A stretch of DNA of 64,000 nucleotides from Ryuthela nishihirai (lineage: Eukaryota > Arthropoda > Arachnida > Araneae > Heptathelidae). The position numbers were made by a program, and so were the translations under genes. Below the pieces are notes generated by a model. That model saw nothing but the letters and a program-made list of their open reading frames with translations. It was not told the origin of the DNA and did no database searches. Position 1 is the first letter of the stretch, and every line of letters begins with the position of its first letter. The stretch lies in assembly GCA_038380435.1 (NCBI GenBank), contig JAWZYU010000123.1, forward strand, positions 716,734-780,733, written 5' to 3'. Below, piece by piece: positions 10,873-22,269 of this stretch.

Positions 10873-10954
10873 ACAGACATGGTTTGAGAACTAAATTGCA
10901 CGTTCTGGTTGGACTTCCGTAGTCCATGGCTGCCTGAGGATGATGATGATGATG

Positions 10955-11341
10955 GGTTGGGTTGGGTTGTTTTACCGCTGAGCGACACTTTTTTGCACAC
11001 CATGGGCTAAATGGCCAGGTCACATGGATTCCGAAGGCTCAGAGAAGGTTGGGGGAGGGGACCCACTGGAACAGCTGTTGGGAGACAGATGGTAGCCTCC
11101 CGTCAAGGCCATCCAGCGTGTTCTTTAACGTGCACAGGGTATGGCTCTCCCGCACACGGGGCCACGGCTTAGCGTCCCATCCGACGGACGTCGGCATTTC
11201 CAAGCCCATCGGTGTCCCCTACTGACCGTGGGCAGGGTGGGGAATTTTGCGGAGATAAATCTCAACGCTTATCCCGCTGGGACTCGAACCTGGGTTGTAC
11301 AGATTACGAGTCTGGCACGCTACCGATTGAGCACCCCTGCC
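10955..11341 (-). mobile_element. SINE-T inserted in the LINE tail
   Basis: Complete copy with tail GTTGGGTTGGGTTG. GAT/ATG repeats flank it on both sides, so the exact target duplication cannot be delimited. Confidence 0.92.
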
Positions 11342-11368
11342 CAATGATGATAATGATAATGACGAGGT

Positions 11369-11717
11369 TTATTTGATTTGTTTTACCTCTGAGCGCCATT
11401 TTTTTGCACACCATGGGGTAAATGGCCAGGTCACATGAACCCCGAAGATTCAGAGAAAGTTTGGAAAGGGGACCCACTGGAACAGCTGTTGGGAGACAGA
11501 TGGTAGCCTCCCGTCAAGGCCATCCAGTGTGTTCTTTAACGGGCTCTCCCGCACACAGTGCCACGGCTTAACGTCGCATCCGACGGACGGCGGTCTTTCG
11601 AAGCCCATCGGTGTCCCCTACTGACCGTGGGCAGGGCGGGGAGTTTTCCGGAGATAAATCTTAATGCTGACCCAGCTGGGACTCGAACCTGGAAACTGCA
11701 GATTACGAGCCTGGCGC
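11369..11717 (-). mobile_element. SINE-T, head truncated
   Basis: Tail region TTTGTTTTACCTCTGAGCG and body present. It lacks about 15 bases of the GTGCACAGGG segment and ends at CTGGCGCC before the A box. Confidence 0.87.
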
Positions 11718-11764
11718 CAATACGAGGCTCTAGGACCCCAAGGGCTAAGAGAAGGTCGGTGAAA

Positions 11765-11926
11765 GGTCCGGTTGTTTTATCTCTGAACGTCATCTTTTTT
11801 TTTTGAACATAATGGGTTGAAGGAAGGGGGCTCACTAGACAGCTGTTAGGAAACAGATGGTAACCTCCCATCAAGTCCACCCATTGTGCTCTTTAATATG
11901 CACAGGGTATGGTTCTCCCACACTTG
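11765..11926 (-). mobile_element. SINE-T 3' fragment, diverged
   Basis: GGTTGTTTTATCTCTGAACG to CTCTTTAATATGCACAGGGTATGG. It abuts an opposite-strand SINE-T, giving a tail-to-head inverted pair. Confidence 0.75.
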
Positions 11927-12246
11927 GGGATGATTCAGTCAGTAGCGCAGCAGCCCCATAATCAGCAGTTCCCTGGTTAGAGTCCCCACTGGGCCAGTGT
12001 TGTGATTTATCTCTGCAAAACTCCCCATCTGGCCCTCGGTCTATAGAAGACACCAATTGGCTTGGAAAGGCTGTTGTCCATCAGATCGGATATTAAGCTG
12101 TGGTCTGTGTGCGGGAGAGTCATACCCTGTGCACGTTAAAGAACATGCTGAATGGCCTTGACAGGAGGCTACCATCTGTTCCCCAACAGCTGTCCAGCAG
12201 GTCCCCTCTCACCAACGTTTTCTGAGCTCTTGGTCTCCTTGTGATC
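11927..12246 (+). mobile_element. SINE-T, old copy
   Basis: The A box is weak (TGATTCAGTCAG) and the B box damaged (GGTTAGAGTCC). The body reads to TTGTGATCTGG. The tail is replaced by the head of the next SINE-T. Confidence 0.8.
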
Positions 12247-12382
12247 TGGGGGCGGGGTGGCTCAGTGGGTAGCGCGCCAGGCTCGTAATCTGTAGTTCCC
12301 AGTTTCGTGTCCCTGCTGGGTCAGCGTTAAGATTTATCTCCGCAAAATTCCCCGCCCTGCCCACGATCAGTAGGGGACACCG
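12247..12382 (+). mobile_element. SINE-T, 5' half of a copy split by the CR1-like LINE
   Basis: Runs from GGGGCGGGGTGGCTCAG to CAGTAGGGGACACCGA and stops where the LINE starts. The matching 3' half resumes at 16,742 with AAAGGTCGCCGTCCGTCGG. Only about 10 bases of the consensus between the halves are missing. Confidence 0.88.
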
Positions 12383-12530
12383 ACGTCAGCCTCCGTGTAC
12401 AGTGCCTTCTGTGCTGTGTGCTGCAAAAGATCAACGAGACCGAACTTTTGGACTAATTGTTGCAATCTTCCTGTTGTCGCGGGTGGCTCTCGTTGTTTTT
12501 GCCAGAGGCATATCGCTTCCGCTCACAACA

Positions 12531-13456
12531 ATGACCTCAATTTGCAACAGATGTGACGAAGCAGTACCACCCAACTCGGAATGCATAGTTTGCAGTGGAT
12601 GCAAAGGCAAACTGCATTTTGTCTGTTCGGGCACAACAGAAAAAAATTACAAAAAGCTGTCCCTAGAAAAGAAGAATGCGTGGTTATGTTTCGAATGCAA
12701 GTCGAACAAAATAAACCCAAAAGCGAACTTAGACATGGGAAACAGAGACAATTCGACACGTGACATCAATGTATTGATAGTAGAGATCCGTGATTTAAAG
12801 ACAGAAGTGAGAGAATTAAAACGAAGTGTAGAATTTTTTTCTAGCAAGTATGACGAACTGATGCAACAAGTAACAAATTGCGAAAAAAATCAAAAGGATT
12901 TAACTACAAAAATCTATGAAGCCGAAAATTTAAATACAGAAATGAGAGAAGAGATTAAGGAGCTGAAACAAAATCTTAATGACCTGGAACAATATGGACG
13001 CAATAAAAATATAAAAATTCATGGTGTTCCCATAATTGAAGGGGAGGATGAAACAGAGCTTAAAATAAAGCTGTATAAAATTTCCCAGTCATTAAACTTA
13101 GTCAACTACACAGACAATACGATTGAAAAAGTTCACAGACTTCCAGAAAGAAATAAAAACAAAACCCCAAAGATAATTGTCCAATTCGTTACAGGGAAAG
13201 ATAGAGACATTTGGATACAAAACAGAAAAAAAAAATTACAACCACTATTGCAGATCTTAATGATAAAGGAACACCAATATATATTAATGAAATCATGACT
13301 ATGATTAACAGAGTACTTTTCTGGAGAGCTAGGATGTGTGCAAAAGAAGAAAATTATAAGTATGCTTGGTTCAAAAATGGAAAAGTTATAATGAGGAAAT
13401 CAAATGGTGAAAGAATTATCAATGTTGATATGTTCACCAACTTTGATGATTTTTGA
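12531..13456 (+). pseudogene. CR1-like ORF1: PHD-type finger, coiled coil, RNA-binding-like domain
   Basis: Probably binds the LINE RNA. I place the start at ATG 12,531 because the finger follows at once (CNRCDE, then CIVCSGC, HFVC and CFEC). The frame is open back to ATG 12,402, but that part lies where a 5' UTR is expected. A Glu/Lys-rich coiled coil covers roughly residues 75-155. A transposase-22-like segment follows (GRNKNIKIHGVP, then VHRLPERN and PKIIVQF). A run of ten A's at about 13,227-13,236 breaks the frame; the last 70 residues continue in the next frame to a TGA at 13,456. Otherwise well preserved. Confidence 0.82.
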
Positions 13457-13542
13457 ACTTTTAGATATGTCCGATAAACCTTGCTTTTTTTCTTTTTTTT
13501 TGCTCTTTACTTTTGCTTTTTTTATGAATATTCTTGTTAGCT

Positions 13543-16366
13543 ATGTCTGATTTGAATTTTGAAGGTCTTGATAGCAACTATGATGTTGCTTATGTAACTA
13601 CAGGTTTAGAAGTGGAGGCTTGGTTCGTAAATAATTATAGTAAATTTATTCACAAAAATAAATTAGAAATTGCTCATGTTAATATAAGAAGTCAAAGAAA
13701 ACATTGGGATTCATTAAAATTAAGTATTAACAATTACATGAAACACATTGATTTGCTTGTTTTAACTGAAACAAATGTAAATAAATATGAAAATTATTTA
13801 TATAATATTGATAAATTTAATAGAATCACAAATGATAATATAAATAAAAATATTAGGGGATTTCAGTATACTATAAAGAAAATCTAGATATTGAAATTAT
13901 TTCACAACAAACACTTCCAGCGGAAACTATATATATAAAAGTAAAAAAAAAATAATATATCATGTTTTAGCACTATACAGATCGCCTAGTACAGATGTGA
14001 ACTCTTTTCTGTTGAATTTCCGAAACTGGATGGAAAATACAGAAAAAGATCAAAATCAGATTTTAATAGGTGATTTTAATATCGATACAATGAATATTAA
14101 AAAACATGGCACAGAAAAATATATCACACTATTGGCTGAAATGAATTTTGAAAGATTAATAAGGGAAGCTACAAGAGAAGAAATAGTAAAAAATAAAATT
14201 ACCAAAACCTGTATAGATCATATTAATATTAAACTGATTAAAAATATATCAGCAAATTCAATAATTCAAACAAGCAAAATAGCAGATCACTATGTGATTT
14301 TAACACTGATTAGCAACACCAATAACAATTTAAATAATACTAATTATAGTGAAACAGACCAGGAAAATAAGAATTGGTCATTTGACCATAACAATATAAA
14401 CAAAGCTATTTCTGAAATGAATTGGAATTTAGAAAATTATGGAGACAAATCAATGGATGAATTAAACCTATATAAAGTATTTAAAGACATTTATGATGGA
14501 ATTTTAGGAAAAAATAGAATATATATGAGGAGAGTTGGAAAGGTAAAAAGAAATCATAGCAAAAATTGGATAACACCGAACTTGATAGAATTAATTGAAG
14601 AAAGAGATAAAGCATGGATTAAATTTAAAAACAATGATAAAAGTGATGCTTATAAAAATAACTATAAAAAATTAAGGAATAGGGTTAATATTCAGATTAG
14701 AAATCAGAAACAACTTTATTATAGAAATAAACTTTTAATGAAAAAAAAAATGATATGAAGGCTACCTGGCAATTAATATATGAAATATTAGAAGGAAAAC
14801 AGAAAAAATCATCGGACGATGTAATAATTGACAATATGGCCAAAAAGAAATTATCTGTGGAAGAAATAGCAAACAATTACAATGACATTTATAATACACT
14901 AATTTTACAGATAAGAAATACAAATCACCAAGACGATATAAATTATGTTCCAACAATGATACAAAGAGTTTTGAAATCTATCTATATATACATGAAATCA
15001 CTGAAAAACAAACTGTTGAAATAATTACTTCATTAGACACCAATAAATCACCTGGTTACGATAATGTTTGCATTAAACATATAAAATTTAATAAAGAGAC
15101 ACTACTAAATATTATATCAAAAATTATTAATCAGATTATATTTACTGGGAACATATCTACTGAATTCAAAACAGGTATTTTAAGACCTATTTTTAAAGGT
15201 GGTATTAAGGAGGATTTTTCTAACTATCGACCAATAACAATTCTGCCTATTTTTTCGAAAATAATGGAAAAATATATTTATAATACTGTTTTTAACTTTT
15301 TACTTAAACACAACATAATTAATGAAAATCAATTTGGCTTTCAAAAAGGAAAAAACACAATTCAACTAATTTCCAAAATTGCAAATAATATTAATTAATC
15401 ATTGAATAATAGGGAAAAAATTGTAACTATGTTCTTAGATTTAAAGAAAGCCTTCGATACAATAGATCATAGCATTTTACTAAATAAATTGGAAAATTAC
15501 GGTATTCGCGGTATATTGTTAATTGGTTTAGAAATTATTTATCAGACAGATACACAATTACTAAAATAAAAAACTGCTACAGCAGAAAAGTAATTACACG
15601 ATATGGAATTCCCCAATGCTCAATTTTAGGTCCTTTACTTTCTTAGTATAAATAAATGATTTGTTCAATACAAAATTAAATAGTGCTATTTATCTATATG
15701 CTGACGACATTGTTTTAATAAACAGTCAGAAATATTTAAATGATAGCATTTCAGAGGTTCGAACAGATTACGATAATATTATTAGATGGTTAAATCATAA
15801 TAAAATATATTTAAATGAGAAAAAAAACAAAATTGATGATTATTCATTCACCAGGATTTCATATTCATCAAAACCTCTTTATCAAAACTCATAAAATAAA
15901 TTGCAGAAAAAAAGATGCTTCAAATTATGAATCATTATGTAATTGCCCACTTGTTGAGCAAGTAAATAAAATAAATTACTTAGGAATCATTTTTGATGAA
16001 TATTTTAGGTGGAATGCCCATATATCCCACATATGTGAAAGCTTGAGAATATCGGCGATAAAAATTCAAAAATTGAAATACGTATTAAATATGGAAACCT
16101 GTGTAATATTTTATAAAGCAATATGCGAATCTATTTTAAATTATGGAATAATTGTGCATGGAACAACTAACTTAACTAACATAAAGAAACTAGAAAAACT
16201 GCAGTCTATAATAGCTAAAAATATTATTCCGTTTCATTTGCAAAAAATTTATAAAACTTCCACAGATAGATTAAAATTTTTAAATCTTTTATCCTACAGA
16301 AATTTATATAAATATAATGTAACAATCAAAAATTTTTTTGACGAAACTTACAAACTAAAAAATTAA
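13543..16366 (+). pseudogene. CR1-like ORF2: endonuclease + reverse transcriptase, broken
   Basis: I chose ATG 13,543. Endonuclease motifs are IAHVNIRS (~13,670), LLVLTETNV (~13,755), LIGDFNIDT (~14,060) and ADHYVI (~14,284). RT motifs are SPGYDNV (~15,050), NYRPITILP (~15,225), NQFGFQKGKNT (~15,330), [13 protein letters not shown] (~15,434), GIPQCSILGPLL (~15,605) and the active site YADD (~15,698). Frame breaks occur near 13,855, 13,955, 14,745 (A-run), 14,985, 15,520 and 15,830, with a stop at 15,397. The A-rich coding strand probably favours slippage or sequencing error, so some breaks may not be real. Confidence 0.85.
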
Positions 16367-16741
16367 ACATAACAAAAATACAAGACTTCAAAACCAAGGT
16401 TATTACAAATTGCCAAATTTTCGAAATAATTACGGGAAACATACCTCCGAATATCAAGTACCACTTATATTAAACGCTATTCCAAAAGAATTACTAAATA
16501 TAGATTCTTTTAGAAGACTTAAAATGGAATTAAAAATTATTTGTTATTTTCTAGTTGGCTGATTTTTATGTGTTGTCTTTTGTGGATTTATTTGATGTAA
16601 ACCATTTTTGTGGCTGAATGACCTATGTGTAATATAATTTATTCATTTTCCTGCAGATAAGCTATTTAGCTTTGCGGGTCAAATTGTAAATGTATTTGTA
16701 TTCTTTACTCTTATGAATAAAAATTATATTCTTAAAAAAAA

Positions 16742-16979
16742 AAGGTCGCCGTCCGTCGGATGGGACGTTAAGCCGTGGCCCCTAGTGCGGGAGAGCCATA
16801 CCCTGTGCACGTTAAAGAATACGCTGGATGGCCTTGACGGGAGGCAACCATCTGTCTCCCAACAGCTGTTCCAGTGGGTCCCCTCCCCCAACGTTCTCTG
16901 CGCCTTCGGGGTCCTTGTGACCTGGCCATTTCGCCCATGGTATGCAAAAAGGTACCGCTCAGAGGTAAAACAACCCAAC
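16742..16979 (+). mobile_element. SINE-T, 3' half of the copy split by the CR1-like LINE
   Basis: Begins at AAAGGTCGCCGTCCGTCGG right after the LINE A-run and continues to the tail ACAACCCAACTC. It pairs with 12,247-12,382. Confidence 0.88.
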
Positions 16980-17155
16980 TCTACCTTGTGATCTGGCTAT
17001 TTAGCCCATTGTGTGCAAAAAAAGTGCCGCTCAGAGGCAAAACAAACCAAACCTAGCAGCTGTCTAATGCTTCCCCCTCCTCAAACCTTCTCTGAGCTTT
17101 CAGAGTATTTGTCATTATGTTAAAAAAAGTGACTCCCAGATGTCAAACAGCCGAA
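16980..17155 (+). mobile_element. Two SINE-T 3' fragments
   Basis: 16,982-17,053 repeats the end module (TTTAGCCCATTGTGTGCAAAA to AAACAAACCAAACC). 17,054-17,155 is an older, diverged piece (CAGCTGTCTAATG to CAGATGTCAAACAG). Confidence 0.7.
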
Positions 17156-17504
17156 TCCTTTCCCAACTTTTTCAGGAGCTAATATTAACTTCAACAGGCC
17201 ATGTCGACTTTGTAACATTCAACGTTTTTTGCTTTAACAGATAAATGGAAAAATTTCTTTTGGTTTAGTAGAGACTAAACAAATATTTAGATTCGTATTT
17301 TCTGAAATTCCAACAGTTTGGTCTTCCTTCATTGCAGGGCGCTAAATTTCGAAAAGTGTAAAATTTTACTATTCTAAATTATTATTTGTTTATGCTCGAA
17401 AATTGATATTTCAGTTATGTTGTAGGGTAACTAAGTGGTTTGCATTCAAATCTTGATTTACCCCTTTATATTCGGGTGGATGGGGGAACACATTTCTTCC
17501 TTAA
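17156..17504. other. Unassigned spacer
   Basis: AT-rich, with no coding frame I believe and no repeat recognised. Confidence 0.5.
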
Positions 17505-17882
17505 GTTGTTGGGTTGTTTTACCTCTGAGCGGCACATTTTTTGCACACAATGGGCTAAATGGCCACGGTCACAAGGACCCCGAAGGCTCGGTGAAGGCAG
17601 GGGTAGGAGACCCACTGAAACAACTGTTGGGAGACAGATGGTAACCTCCCGTCAAAGCCATCCGGCGTCTTCTTTAACGTGCACAGGGTATGGCTCTCCA
17701 GCACGAAGGGCCACGAATTTAGGTCCCATCCGACGGACGTCGGCCTTTCCCAGCCCATCGGTGTCCCCTACAGACCGTGGGCGGGGAATTTTGTGGAGAT
17801 AAATCTCAGAGCTGACCCACCTGGGATTCGAACCTGGGAACTACAGATTACAAGCCTGGCGCGCTACCAAATGAGCTACCCA
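17505..17882 (-). mobile_element. SINE-T, nearly full length
   Basis: Complete tail to A box, with scattered substitutions (GAGCTACCCAA in the head). Possible target duplication TTCTTCYTTAAG on both sides. Confidence 0.9.
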
Positions 17883-18184
17883 ATTCTTCTTCTTTAAGAA
17901 ATAGTTTAAAAAAAGTTATTTTTTGTAGTGGGTGGGATTACTGAATTAGCCGCAGTTTTAAAGGGTAATGAAATCGAAACTGACATTTTTTTAGGTTCTT
18001 TTATGACACGTTTTCAAAAGATGAAAAGATATTCAGCTTTTTTTTCATTTCAGAGATTCAATCTCTTTAAGTTCGATTGTATGGATGAAACGCTAGGATT
18101 CGGAATTTCAGAATTTAGCAATAGATTCAATAGCGCTCTCTAATGCTAAAAAAAGTTGAAAAATACCGAAAACGAATATTACAG
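17883..18184. other. Unassigned spacer
   Basis: A 71-codon frame at 17,928-18,143 has no recognisable motif and looks like chance. The segment ends at the SINE-S target duplication. Confidence 0.45.
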
Positions 18185-18195
18185 GCGATCTATGT

Positions 18196-18797
18196 ATAAA
18201 TAAATAAATAAATACCCCCTCAAGCAGCTGCTTGCCACAGAGGATTGGATTGTTTTACCTCTGAGCGGCACTTTTTTGCACACCATGGCCATGGCCAGGC
18301 CACAAAGACCCCGAAGGCTCAGAGAAGGTTGAGGGAGGGGACCCATTGGAACAGCTGTTGGGGAACAGATGGTAGCCTCCCGTCAAAGCCATCCAGCGTG
18401 TTCTTTAACGTGCACAGATTATGGCTCTCCCGCACACGTAGCCACGGCTTAACGTCCCATCCGACGGACGGCGGCCTTTTCAAGTCCATCGGTGTCCCCT
18501 ACTGACAGGGGGCAGGGCGGGGAATTTTTGCGGAGATGAATCTCAACGCTGACCCAGCTGGGACTCGAACCAGGGAACTACAGAAAACGAGCCTGGCGCG
18601 CTACCGACTGAGCCACCCCCGCCCCTGCCACAGAGGTCTGACAGAAGCCTGTTAGTTTTTATGCCATAGTTGAAGGTCTGAGAGGATGGCAGGTCCTCAG
18701 CAGAAAAACGACACATATATCCATGACTTACCCGGGGCTCGAACCTAGGTCCCTTAGATCAGTAGCCAAGCGCGCTAACCACTCGACCATGGGACGG
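18196..18797 (-). mobile_element. SINE-S interrupted by a SINE-T
   Basis: The TAAA tail and 3' end (18,196-18,243) and the rest with its B box (GGGGCTCGAACC) and head GGGACGGC (18,637-18,797) flank the SINE-T. The outer duplication GGCGATCTATGT occurs at about 18,184-18,195 and 18,796-18,807. Confidence 0.92.
18244..18625 (-). mobile_element. SINE-T nested in SINE-S
   Basis: Flanked by TGCCACAGAGG at 18,233-18,243 and 18,626-18,636. Both flanks are SINE-S sequence, so this insertion is the later one. Confidence 0.95.
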
Positions 18798-18970
18798 CGA
18801 TCTATGTTTGGTAGAAATATTTAATTTGATGGTAGAATGGGAAACAGAATCTAGGGGAGGGAGGAGAGCATGCCTACCCTCCCTAAAAACACTAGAAAGG
18901 TAATGACGGCAAATTTTTATTATTAAACGCTGATATTTCGCGCATTTTTTAAGAAATTCTTTAAAGACGT

Positions 18971-19327
18971 GGGGCGGGGGTGTCTCAATGTGTAGGCGCC
19001 AGAATCGTAATCTGCAGTTCCAGGTTCGAATTCCAACTGGGCCAATGTTGAAATTGATCTCCGCAATACTCTTCACGCTGCTCTCGGTCACTAGGGCGAC
19101 ACCTATGGGCTTGGAAAAGCCATGTCCGTCGAGTGGAATGTTAAGTCGTTGGCCTGTGTGCGAAATAGACATACCCAGTGCACGCTAAAGAAAAAACTGG
19201 ATGGCTTATGATGGGATCCAACCATCTGTCTCCCAACATTCTCTGAGCTCTCAGGGTTCTTGTGACCTGGCAATTTAACCCATTGTGTACTAAACAAGTG
19301 ATAACTCAAAGGTAAAACAATCTAATC
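18971..19327 (+). mobile_element. SINE-T, old copy
   Basis: The head GGGGCGGGGGTGTCTCAATG and B box GGTTCGAATTCC are recognisable. The 3' module has lost about 25 bases (CAACATTCTCTGAGC). Tail ACAATCTAATC. Confidence 0.85.
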
Positions 19328-20462
19328 TTTAAAGACTCTTAAAATGTAGAGGAAAATGCCAGTTTTATGCCCCATTTTATTTTATGTTATTTCTGATACC
19401 CTAAGAGGAGTTTTTTTTTTTGTATTATTCTTATAGAAAAAAATTGGTTTGTATATATGTTAATAAAACATTATTGCACATTTTCCCAGTCATCAATTAA
19501 TTTCTGATTTCCAATGTTAGAGGGTGCTACAAGTCGATAATTAAAAACAAAACAAAACTTTACTTTGTTTGAAAACGAATATCCGATATTCCCCAAAGGA
19601 TGTACATCGCCTCCTCTAGGATACTGCCTGTAGATTCAGCCTCAAAATGCGAAACACCCAATTCCCTAAAGTTCGTTCGTTGGCCGCCAGATTTCAGTGG
19701 CCGCCTAGTATACACATTCTTTCTAACAGTGCGTTTCAGTGCACGAAATTCTGTCATTCACGCATTTATAAGATACACAATCAAAATTATCAATTATTTA
19801 ATAATGTGGGAAAATAAAATCTGCTTAGTAATGCGTTAGTGGAAGCAGTTCATAAATTTAAGGCGAAATAATGAATAAATTGCCGTTTTATGATATTCTT
19901 TAAACGGAACTGTTAAAGAGCTTCTTAAACTTTTTTTGTCACATCTATTTGTTCAACATCTATTTTTTTTGTCTCAAAGCAATTAAATTTTTGGAGAACA
20001 CGTATTTAAACTTATAGACTAGTACAATTTTAAAGAATAATTAATTTCTCTTACTACTGTTTTTATTTTTATGGACTTATCATTTTCAAACAGTGCAAGT
20101 TTTTTTCAGAGATCTGGTTTTGAAAATATTTTTAGATATAAACTTAATCATGTACAGCCTTCAATATTATCTGCGTAAAGCAATGTGGCAATGGGGAAAA
20201 TTTTATTATTGAAATACTTAATTTTGGAAAAGTGAAATGTTTATTTTGAATATTTATATGTATATTAAATTTCATAATATTAAATTTCTGAATTTTTTTC
20301 TATCATATCTGTAATATTTTGTGAATAAAAGGCACATTTGAAATGGACTAAAATATATTTATTCCAAGTATATTTCATGTTAAAAATTTAAAAGCCAAAA
20401 TACATCAAAGTAGCTCTCTCCGTTAACGAAACACCAATATGGACATTCCATCATCTCTCAAT
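19328..20462. other. Unassigned spacer, mostly AT-rich
   Basis: A GC-richer island at about 19,570-19,760 (GTGGCCGCC-like words) stands out and matches no repeat I recognise; it could be unique sequence. The rest is A/T-rich with no coding signal. Confidence 0.45.
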
Positions 20463-20671
20463 AAATAAATAAAAAAAAAATAATAATAAATACCCCCTCA
20501 AGCAGCTGCTTGCCACTGAGGTCTGACATGAGCCTGTCAGTTTATATGCCATAGTAGGAGGTCTGAGAGGATGGCAGGACCTCAGCAGAAAAACACCATA
20601 CCCGGGGCTCGAACCCAGAGTCCCTTAGATCAGTATCCAAGCGCGCTAACCACTCGACCATTTGACGGCCA
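20463..20671 (-). mobile_element. SINE-S, full length
   Basis: TAAA-type tail, body (CAAGCAGCTGCTTGCC), B box (GGGGCTCGAACCC), A-box region CTAACCACTCGACCA. Flanked by CATCTCTCAATA and CATCTCTGAATA. Confidence 0.92.
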
Positions 20672-21189
20672 TCTCTGAATAGGAAGTTCTAAATTATTAA
20701 ACATCACTTCATTCCAATATATTTGTTTCAATATTAAATTATTTTAGTTATTCAAGGAACATGCTAATTATCACTTTAAGCAAAACATGCAGTAGGAATT
20801 TTGGAAGTATTTTTAAAAATGGGACACCTTTACTTAATTTATTACAATCAAAAATTGCTAAATTTGGCACGCACAAGTTGAAAAGATCATACAAATTATA
20901 TTTTCCAGACGTTTTTTTATTTACTGATAATGAAAGAAACTATGAAAGTGACTCACAGCATTACACCGAAACTAGAAATTTGATATCTGACCGAGATGCC
21001 GTGAACAGGAGTATTAGGACCACAAGTTCGGTAGACATCCCGGACGCAGCGATGCCCGCTATGCAATCCACCGAGCCACGGACACCGTCCTAACTCCTGA
21101 AAGATTAATACATGTAACAACATTACAATAGAAAGAACACTACACACGACAACGAGAAGAAAGGGAAAGTTACACTTTAAAGCGAAGAG
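20672..21189. other. Unassigned spacer with a tRNA-like word
   Basis: On the minus strand, GTCCGTGGCTCGGTGGATTG (near 21,080) resembles an A box, but no B box follows at a usable distance. The 110-codon frame at 20,761-21,093 has no motif I recognise. Confidence 0.4.
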
Positions 21190-21744
21190 GGTTGGTTTTT
21201 TTTACCTCTGAGCGGCACTTTTTTGCACACCATGGGCTAAATGGCCATGTTACATGGACCCTGAAGGCTCAGAGAAGGTTGGGAGAGGGGACCCACTGGA
21301 ACAGCTGTTGGGAGACAAATGGTAGACTCCCGTCAAGGCCATCCAGCGTGTTCTTTAACGTTCAGTTGTTTTACCTCTGAGCGGCATTTTTTTGCACACC
21401 ATCTGCTAAATGGCCAGGTCACATGGACCCTGAAGGCTCAGAGAAGGTTGGGGCAGGGGACCCATTGGAACAGCTGTTGGGAGACAGATGATAGCCTCCC
21501 GTCAAGGCCATCCAGCGTGTTCTTTAACGTGCACAGGGTATGGCTCTCCCGCACACCGCGCCACGGCTTAACGCCCCATCCGACAGACGGCGGCCTTTCC
21601 AAGTCCATTGGTGTCCCCTACTGACCGTGGGCAGGGCGGGGAATTATTGCGGAGATAAATCTCAACGCTGACCCAGCTGGGACTCGAACCTGGGATTTAC
21701 AGATTACGAGCCTGGCGTGCTACCGACTGAGCCACCCCCGCCCC
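21190..21744 (-). mobile_element. Composite SINE-T with doubled 3' module
   Basis: Read on the minus strand: a full SINE-T (21,744 to 21,363) whose tail is joined at AACGTTAAAGAACACG to a second 3' module (21,362 to 21,190). The junction is the same as in the 1346-1799 element. All parts are well conserved. Confidence 0.88.
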
Positions 21745-22269
21745 AGTAAAGCTTAAAGCATTGCCAGAAAAAAAAATAACAACGAAACGGAGGCCTTCAC
21801 CATTGCCTGGTGAACTCCGACTTACCTCTTCGGAAGTGTTCGACCCTCAGAAAGTTACGAACACTTCCGGATACGCGAGCCTTCACGTCCAGAAGGTCCG
21901 TCTTCGTCCTCTGGAACAGGGCCTTATTCCTCGTCTTCCACAGATGGTACTTGACTTCGCTGGACATCAACAGGAACTGTTTCCGGGCGGCTGCCCGGAC
22001 TGTCGGGGTAGTCAGATAGAGCGCCACTCCTGGCGTTGCAATGCCGAAGACATGCCGACTTGTCTCCACATGGCCTCTGGGAGGAAACAACTGTAGACAG
22101 CGTGAGTCACCACATCCACCTCTCCACAGTGAGGGCACTGTCGAGAGGATGTGACAGAAGTGATACAGTCGGTCCCTCACTGGGAGGATCTCGTGGGCTA
22201 ATTGAGGTCCTGCCGGCTCTGCATCAGATGGCGATCGGTTAAGTTACTCCAGGCTTCCCTCCAATCCAA

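Larger units (their letters stand above)
8190..11368 (+). mobile_element. RTE-like LINE, 5' truncated, with (GAT)n tail
   Basis: The element holds endonuclease and reverse transcriptase in one frame, a short 3' UTR and a GAT-repeat tail (10,938-10,954). The trinucleotide tail resumes as ATGATGATAATGATAATGA after the SINE-T at 10,955-11,341, so that SINE landed in the LINE tail. GAT-type tails are known in RTE-group LINEs. The clade call is inferred and could be a related CR1-superclade family. The 5' end stops at a decayed SINE-S. Confidence 0.82.
12383..16741 (+). mobile_element. Full-length CR1/L2-like LINE
   Basis: Its ends are defined by the two halves of the interrupted SINE-T. It has a 5' UTR, ORF1, a spacer of about 85 bases, ORF2 and a 3' UTR. 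The 3' UTR contains a small hairpin (AAGCTATTTAGCTT, 16,660-16,674) and ends TTATGAATAAAAATTATATTCTTA plus an A-run. A second, 5'-truncated copy at 48,060-48,552 has the same 3' end, which independently confirms that terminus. I see no clear target duplication. Confidence 0.88.

Noticed and set aside
12402..12530. N-terminal signal-anchor (IFLLSRVALVVFA) of the LINE ORF1
   Set aside because: The hydrophobic stretch lies in the probable 5' UTR. The PHD-type finger starts straight after the ATG at 12,531, which makes that start more likely.
20761..21093. 110-codon host gene
   Set aside because: No motif, no start context and no flanking exon signals; the C-terminal part overlaps a tRNA-like word. 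Treated as chance.
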